NCBI RefSeq assembly: GCF_002026305.1
Contig: NZ_MVAB01000001.1
Location: 1,346,001 to 1,410,000, forward strand
Length of the DNA: 64,000 nucleotides
Origin: Vagococcus martis
Lineage (GTDB): Bacteria; Bacillota; Bacilli; Lactobacillales; Vagococcaceae
Direction: 5' to 3'
Positions within the stretch are counted from its first letter, which is position 1. Each line of letters opens with the position of its first letter. The notes beneath the pieces were generated by a model. The model saw only the letters and a list, made by a program, of their open reading frames with translations. It did no database searches and was not told the DNA's origin. The translations under genes and the position numbers were made by a program. Below are positions 59,887-64,000 of the stretch, piece after piece.

Positions 59887-59918
59887 AAACAGAAGCCGTT
59901 TTTAGCTTCTGTTTTCTT
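59886..59918. terminator. Terminator downstream of the M-box peptide gene (bidirectional)
   Basis: AACAGAAGC and GCTTCTGTT form a perfect 9-bp stem with A- and T-rich flanks on both strands. It ends the short minus-strand transcription unit that starts at the M-box. Confidence 0.75.
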
Positions 59919-59957
59919 CACAGATATTTTTGTTCGATAAATAATTGTTAGGAAGGC

Positions 59958-60104
59958 TTAGTTAAATTGACGACACCCAACTAGGGTGGGATGAGGGTCA
60001 AAATCTTCAGATAGTACTGGTACGTTTGTTACTATTTCTGTGGCATTGTGTCCTACAATATGTGCAACAACAATGGCAATGGCAATAACTATCATCATAA
60101 TCAT
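59958..60104 (-). CDS. M-box-controlled small hydrophobic peptide (48 residues)
   Basis: ATG at 60104, preceded by a near-perfect TAGGAGGTGG site. The product starts with an 18-residue hydrophobic stretch (MIMMIVIAIAIVVAHIVG), which looks like a membrane segment, then a soluble tail ending LVGCRQFN with one Cys. It is the only gene between the M-box terminator (60114) and the next terminator (59887), so Mg2+ should control it. No known family recognised. Confidence 0.75.
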   Translation of the reverse strand: MIMMIVIAIAIVVAHIVGHNATEIVTNVPVLSEDFDPHPTLVGCRQFN

Positions 60105-60113
60105 CCACCTCCT

Positions 60114-60151
60114 AAAATTAAAAATAGCCCTAACCAAATAAAGAGGTTAGG
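60114..60151 (-). terminator. Expression-platform terminator of the M-box
   Basis: On the minus strand CCTAACC and GGTTAGG (60129-60151) enclose a 9-nt loop, followed by GCTATTTTTAATTTT. It lies between the aptamer and the peptide gene, as expected for transcriptional control. Confidence 0.85.
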
Positions 60152-60181
60152 ACTTAAAAGAACGAACATATTTTAAGTAAT

Positions 60182-60330
60182 ATGTTGAGCTTTAGCACTA
60201 TGCAACGTAAAGAAAAATCTTAGCTATCTTATGAAAAGCCTTAACGACAATTCCTGTTCTACCCATTGGTGTCTCTCGACGTTTTTGGGCAATAGCCTGT
60301 GTTTGCATAGGAGCCTCACCTAACAAAATT
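60182..60330 (-). promoter_or_regulatory. M-box (ykoK leader) Mg2+-sensing riboswitch
   Basis: The minus strand carries the conserved blocks in order: GTTAGGTGAGGCTCCT, ACACAGGCTATTGCCCA, GTCGAGAGAC, CCAATGGGT, ACAGGAATTGTCG, TTTTCATAAG and AGTGCTAAAGCTCAAC. These are the hallmark segments of the M-box class that folds on Mg2+ and promotes termination. The downstream gene is a 48-residue peptide and not a transporter. Confidence 0.95.
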
Positions 60331-60345
60331 CATTTATCGTGTTTT

Positions 60346-60373
60346 ATTTTAACAGAATATAACGAATTGTCAA
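60346..60373 (-). promoter_or_regulatory. Predicted promoter of the M-box transcript
   Basis: On the minus strand TTGACA (60373-60368), a 16-bp spacer and TAAAAT (60351-60346). The -35 box overlaps the stop codon of the upstream yibE/F-family gene, so the riboswitch has its own promoter. Confidence 0.65.
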
Positions 60374-61116
60374 TCATTAACTTGTTTTGTGAGTAGAAAA
60401 ATAGTGATAGGGATGGTGATGGCAATACTAATGCCACTAAAAATAATCGCCACCCACTCTGTCACAATTAATTTACTATTCACTAGCTGTGTTAGACTAT
60501 ACTTTAAATCAAATACCCAAATCAATAAGGCAAACTGGCTACCAATCGCTGCAAAAATTAATGTGTTAATAGTTGGTCCTAAGACATCTTTTCCAACAGT
60601 TAGACCAGATTTTTTCCATTCTGATAATGACAAATCAGGTAGTTGCTCTTTGATTTCTATCATAGAAGATGTAATAGAAATGGCGATATCATTAATCGCT
60701 CCGACGACGGTCATCAATAATACAGCGACACTTAAATCAATGAAAGATACTCCAATATGTAAGGAATACATATCCATCTCCATTAGGCCTTCAAGGGGAA
60801 TTCCTTGAAGATGTAACGTTGAGGTAACAAAAAGTATCGGTAAGACCATCAAAAAGATGACAAAGGTACTGCTAATAAAAGCAGATTTAGTTGAGTCATT
60901 GTACCCATTGATATTAAATAAATTATTTGCACTAATTAAGATCGATGTTAAAATCGTTAAAACAATTGGTGAAAATCCTAGATTAATACACAAAATCATG
61001 ACAAATAACATGGCTAAATTAATAGCTAGTGTGATAAGAGTAAGGACACCTTTACGTTGTTGAAAATACCATAATAAAAAAATCAAAACCATAAATAATA
61101 CTAAGTTAACGCTCAT
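60370..61116 (-). CDS. YibE/F-family membrane protein (shorter paralogue)
   Basis: 248 residues with about seven hydrophobic segments. GAINDIAISITSSMIEI and SGLTVGKDVLGPTINTLIFAAIG are the family's conserved blocks, also seen in the upstream paralogue. YibE/F proteins occur as pairs in Lactobacillales; the function is unproven, though transport is suspected. It overlaps the upstream gene by 11 bp. Confidence 0.9.
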   Translation of the reverse strand: MSVNLVLFMVLIFLLWYFQQRKGVLTLITLAINLAMLFVMILCINLGFSPIVLTILTSILISANNLFNINGYNDSTKSAFISSTFVIFLMVLPILFVTSTLHLQGIPLEGLMEMDMYSLHIGVSFIDLSVAVLLMTVVGAINDIAISITSSMIEIKEQLPDLSLSEWKKSGLTVGKDVLGPTINTLIFAAIGSQFALLIWVFDLKYSLTQLVNSKLIVTEWVAIIFSGISIAITIPITIFLLTKQVND

Positions 61117-62224
61117 GCTGATTCCCCCTTGTTAGAAAGATACTGGCGATGTAACTGGTGATGGGAATAGTCAAGATGATCCCAATGCTGCCAATTAACG
61201 CACGTGTCATTTCAAGAGAGAGAGAAATAGGAAACGTATAGTTAAACGACATATCGTTTCTTAAAAAAATCAAAATTAAAGGAATCGATCCACTTAAATA
61301 AGAAAAAAACATGATATTAATCATTGGCCCAATGACCTCAGAACCAACTTGAATCCCTGATTGATACAATGATTGAGGTGTTAATTGTTTATGCCTTTGA
61401 GCGATTTCGTTCATGGCAGTGCTTAATGTAATCGAAATATCCATGGAAGCACCCATTGTTCCAATTAATAAACTTGAGATAAATAAGACATGTTGCGGTC
61501 TAGTTATTAGCTCCATCTCCTCATATCGTAGTCCTTTATGCTTTAGTAAAGTAATGATACTGACACCAAGAACAAAGGTGATAAGGGTGCTACATAAAGT
61601 GGTGAGTATCGAAATTTTTGTTTTTTGGTTCCAGCCATTTGAGACAATTAGTGTACTAGTGACAATAATCGGGAAAAATAATAAAGAAAGCCAAATGAGT
61701 GATTGACTTGATACATGTTCATACAGAATCAAAAGTAAATAAAATAGTCCCGTATTGATAAGTAACCCAATCAATGATGCTACGCCACTTTTTCGCCCAA
61801 TCACAATCAGTAGTAAAACAAATCCCAACATCAATATTGCTAATCCAGTATCACGTTTACTGTCAATGATCGTTGCTTGTGAAAAATCGTTATCTTTAAT
61901 AGACAAAAAGACTAAATCACCTATTTTATACTCTTGATCTTTGATTCGTGATTGGCTAAATTTATTTAAAATAGTTAGCTCTTTTCCTTTATTTTCTGTA
62001 GATAAAAGAGTGAGATGGATTTGTTGGGTAGAGATAATATCTTTGTTTTGATGCTCATCTACGGTGTCGGTTTTTTCTACTTTTTTAACCATAGTTATTT
62101 TACCAAGTGGTTCCTGGTAGTGGTCGTATTGAAATGTTTGGAAAATCCACCAAGCATTTAATAATAACATGACCACAGAAAGAACTTTCCAACTATATTT
62201 TTTTAACAAGAGAGACCTCCTCAT
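61106..62224 (-). CDS. YibE/F-family membrane protein (longer paralogue)
   Basis: 372 residues. A signal-anchor at the N-terminus is followed by an extracellular beta-rich domain (about 30-125) and seven or so membrane segments. GTMGASMDISITLSTAMNEI and SGIQVGSEVIGPMINIMFF parallel the motifs of the downstream paralogue, so the two probably form a heteromer. GGAGG precedes the ATG on the minus strand. Confidence 0.9.
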   Translation of the reverse strand: MRRSLLLKKYSWKVLSVVMLLLNAWWIFQTFQYDHYQEPLGKITMVKKVEKTDTVDEHQNKDIISTQQIHLTLLSTENKGKELTILNKFSQSRIKDQEYKIGDLVFLSIKDNDFSQATIIDSKRDTGLAILMLGFVLLLIVIGRKSGVASLIGLLINTGLFYLLLILYEHVSSQSLIWLSLLFFPIIVTSTLIVSNGWNQKTKISILTTLCSTLITFVLGVSIITLLKHKGLRYEEMELITRPQHVLFISSLLIGTMGASMDISITLSTAMNEIAQRHKQLTPQSLYQSGIQVGSEVIGPMINIMFFSYLSGSIPLILIFLRNDMSFNYTFPISLSLEMTRALIGSIGIILTIPITSYIASIFLTRGNQHER

Positions 62225-62297
62225 AATTTAGGATTGATAACAGTATAGTTATATTATCCTGATTTTTTATGAGAAGGCCAATGATATCTATTCAAGA

Positions 62298-62534
62298 TTA
62301 GTATTTTAATCGTTTTTTAATAAAGGCTATTAAAGCAGTTATCAGAGAAATAATAATAGTGTATTTGAAAAAATTTACCCAAAAAACAAGATTAGGAGCA
62401 AAAATAATCCACACCATCCAAAGCACAAAAATAATAGCTAATTGTTGTTTTAAATTTAGTTTTCTGATTAGTAACCATCTCAAAAAGTCATCATCATAAG
62501 ACTTGGTATCTCTGTATTGTTTATACAATTTCAT
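62298..62534 (-). CDS. Small membrane protein, unknown
   Basis: 78 residues. A charged N-terminal 30 (YRDTKSYDDDFLRWLLIRKL) is followed by two hydrophobic segments (about 33-49 and 53-70) and a basic end (KKRLKY). AGGAGG lies before the ATG. It precedes the YibE/F pair by 74 bp on the same strand. No family recognised. Confidence 0.7.
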   Translation of the reverse strand: MKLYKQYRDTKSYDDDFLRWLLIRKLNLKQQLAIIFVLWMVWIIFAPNLVFWVNFFKYTIIISLITALIAFIKKRLKY

Positions 62535-62687
62535 ATATCGTTCCTCCTACATAAAAACTTGAAATTATTTTAAAAAAAGATAGTTAAATAAACTTTACTA
62601 TGTTATTATTTATAATATAGTAAAGAGAATTATATCAAAAGAACAAATAGATTAAAAAGACCTAAAAATAAAAAATTTAAAAAACTA

Positions 62688-62716
62688 TTGACAGTTTTAC
62701 AAGATAAGTCTATATT
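62688..62716 (+). promoter_or_regulatory. Predicted promoter of the ilvD leader transcript
   Basis: TTGACA (62688-62693), a 17-bp spacer, then TATATT (62711-62716). Near-consensus sigma-A promoter. Confidence 0.75.
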
Positions 62717-62764
62717 TACTTTAATAATATTTTAATCAAATTCCAATTAAAGGGGATCATTATC

Positions 62765-62818
62765 ATGAGAGAGAGCAAGAATAATTTAGTCATTATTTTA
62801 TTACAGGTTAGGAACTAG
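62765..62818 (+). CDS. ilv leader peptide (17 residues)
   Basis: AAAGGGG then ATG at 62765; MRESKNNLVIILLQVRN. Leu, Val and Ile make up 8 of 17 residues, as expected for an attenuator that measures branched-chain aminoacyl-tRNA. It is followed by alternative hairpins and a terminator before ilvD. Confidence 0.8.
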   Translation: MRESKNNLVIILLQVRN

Positions 62819-62938
62819 GACACGTTGGGTGAAAAAACATCTACAGGTCGAGTTCCTATTTGTTGTAAGATAATGGGATTCTTGCCTTAAAGCATTCCAT
62901 TAAGTGTCATACTTAAATGGGGTGCTTTTTCTTTTATT
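62811..62938 (+). promoter_or_regulatory. Transcription attenuator of ilvD
   Basis: AGGAACT (62810-62816, overlapping the leader stop) can pair with AGTTCCT (about 62861-62867). AATGGGAT (about 62873-62880) can pair with ATTCCATT in the terminator. The terminator hairpin AAAGCATTCCATT...ATGGGGTGCTTT (62889-62927) ends in TTTTTCTTTTA. Ribosome stalling on the Leu/Val/Ile codons would favour read-through into ilvD. Confidence 0.75.
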
Positions 62939-62957
62939 CTTAGAGGAGGAAATTATA

Positions 62958-64000
62958 ATGAGAAGTGACAAAATCAAAAAAGGTGTCGATGCTGCACCAG
63001 CAAGAAGTTTGTTGTATGCAACAGGACAAGTAAAAAATGCCAAAGACATGAACAAACCATTTATTGCTATTTGTAATTCATACATTGATATTGTACCAGG
63101 ACATGTACATTTAAGAGAATTAGCAGATATCGCAAAAGAAGCGATTCGTGAAGCAGGAGGCATTCCGTTTGAGTTCAATACAATCGGGGTTGATGACGGG
63201 ATTGCGATGGGACATATTGGTATGCGTTACTCTCTACCAAGTCGTGAAATCATTGCGGATGCAGCTGAAACGGTGATTAATGCCCACTGGTTTGATGGAG
63301 TATTCTATATTCCAAACTGTGACAAAATCACACCAGGAATGTTAATGGCGGCTGTGAGAACAAATGTACCAAGTATCTTTTGTTCAGGTGGTCCAATGAA
63401 AGCAGGGATTGATCCAACAGGTAAGGCTGCAACCTTATCATCCATGTTTGAAGCAGTTGGGGCATTTAAAGAAGGTGGCATGACAAAAGAAGAGTTCTTA
63501 TTCATGGAACAAAATGCTTGTCCAACATGTGGCTCTTGTGCAGGGATGTTTACAGCAAACTCAATGAATTGTTTAATGGAAGTTTTAGGAATGGCTGTAC
63601 CTTATAATGGAACAGCATTGGCAGTCTCTGATGAGCGTCGTGAGTTAATAAAACAATCAGCTGTTCATTTAATGAGCCTTGTAGAAAAACAAATAAAGCC
63701 ACGAGATATTATCACAAAAGAAGCAATTGATGATGCATTTGCCTTAGATATGGCAATGGGCGGCTCAACTAATACAGTGTTACATACATTAGCTATTGCC
63801 AATGAAGCAGAAATTGATTATGACTTATCTGATGTGAATGAGATTGCGAAACGTGTGCCTTATTTATCAAAAATTGCGCCATCATCTTCTTATTCAATGC
63901 ATGATGTACATGAAGCAGGTGGCGTGCCAGCTATCATGAATGAATTAACTAGTATCGAAGGAGCCATTCATCCAGATCGTATCACAGTTACTGGAAAAAC
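62958..64000 (+). CDS. ilvD: Dihydroxy-acid dehydratase (3' end outside window)
   Basis: The frame from ATG 62958 (GAGGAGG upstream) is open to the window end, giving 347 residues of about 560. Fe-S cluster cysteines lie in [12 protein letters not shown] and [32 protein letters not shown] also fits. It makes the 2-keto acids leading to valine, isoleucine and leucine. Further ilv/leu genes are expected downstream. Enterococcus faecalis lacks this pathway, so its presence argues for another genus of the family. Confidence 0.95.
   Translation, partial: MRSDKIKKGVDAAPARSLLYATGQVKNAKDMNKPFIAICNSYIDIVPGHVHLRELADIAKEAIREAGGIPFEFNTIGVDDGIAMGHIGMRYSLPSREIIADAAETVINAHWFDGVFYIPNCDKITPGMLMAAVRTNVPSIFCSGGPMKAGIDPTGKAATLSSMFEAVGAFKEGGMTKEEFLFMEQNACPTCGSCAGMFTANSMNCLMEVLGMAVPYNGTALAVSDERRELIKQSAVHLMSLVEKQIKPRDIITKEAIDDAFALDMAMGGSTNTVLHTLAIANEAEIDYDLSDVNEIAKRVPYLSKIAPSSSYSMHDVHEAGGVPAIMNELTSIEGAIHPDRITVTGK

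Noticed and set aside
60389-60808. 139-codon plus-strand frame opposite a yibE/F-family gene
   Set aside because: Mirror of a membrane protein gene; no ribosome site and no independent coding signal.

Overview
The window looks like a chromosomal segment of a low-GC Gram-positive coccus of the Enterococcaceae. Vagococcus is my best guess, with Enterococcus or Tetragenococcus as near alternatives. The basis is the AT-rich composition, strong AGGAGG-type ribosome binding sites with many TTG/GTG starts, and a housekeeping backbone in typical Lactobacillales/Bacilli order. No 16S gene is present, so the genus is inference.

Layout. 1-1.2 kb: an insertion-sequence scar, in which the right part of an ISL3 element sits inside a broken IS200-type transposase gene. 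1.2-10.5 kb: a histidine phosphatase and an RluA pseudouridine synthase (minus strand), then a class A PBP, yheA and the translationally coupled yhaO-yhaN-yhaM nuclease operon. 10.5-12.0 kb: a complete second ISL3 element inserted at the U-tract of the yhaM terminator. 12-21 kb: class A sortase, ddl, murF, cshA, acpS, a patatin-like phospholipase with an acetyltransferase-like front end, and a PC4-like protein. 21-39.2 kb: a dense core cluster, yicC-gmk-rpoZ-priA-def-fmt-rsmB-prpC-prkC-rsgA-rpe-thiN / rpmB / yloU-yloV-recG-plsX-acpP. It joins nucleotide supply, translation start and finishing, PASTA-kinase signalling and phospholipid synthesis. 39.4-41.2 kb: trmN6-yazA and a plsC-like gene. 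41.2-45.6 kb: a self-contained beta-glucoside operon (LicT/BglG antiterminator, EIIBCA, 6-phospho-beta-glucosidase) with RAT/terminator control, bordered by IS3 debris and a tRNA-like sequence. 46.3-55.6 kb: sbcD-sbcC, a SWIM/SNF2 helicase and an ABC exporter. 55.7-59.3 kb: an AgrC/AgrA-type two-component system, tag, and three small membrane-protein genes behind a candidate LytTR operator. 59.4-62.5 kb: noncoding structures, an M-box Mg2+ riboswitch controlling a 48-residue peptide, and a YibE/F pair. 62.6-64 kb: ilvD behind a leucine/valine/isoleucine-rich leader peptide and attenuator; ilvD runs off the window.

The most interesting material is noncoding. (1) Three dispersed minus-strand loci (about 39.25-39.35, 45.96-46.06 and 59.31-59.42 kb) share one architecture: a hairpin presenting a C-rich, anti-Shine-Dalgarno loop, followed by an intrinsic terminator. 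The arms of the loop hairpin differ between copies but stay paired. I read them as a family of small regulatory RNAs. (2) The 46-kb copy abuts a 91-nt tRNA-like sequence with perfect acceptor and T arms but no normal anticodon arm. (3) A canonical M-box riboswitch with its own promoter and terminator controls only a tiny hydrophobic peptide gene and no transporter.
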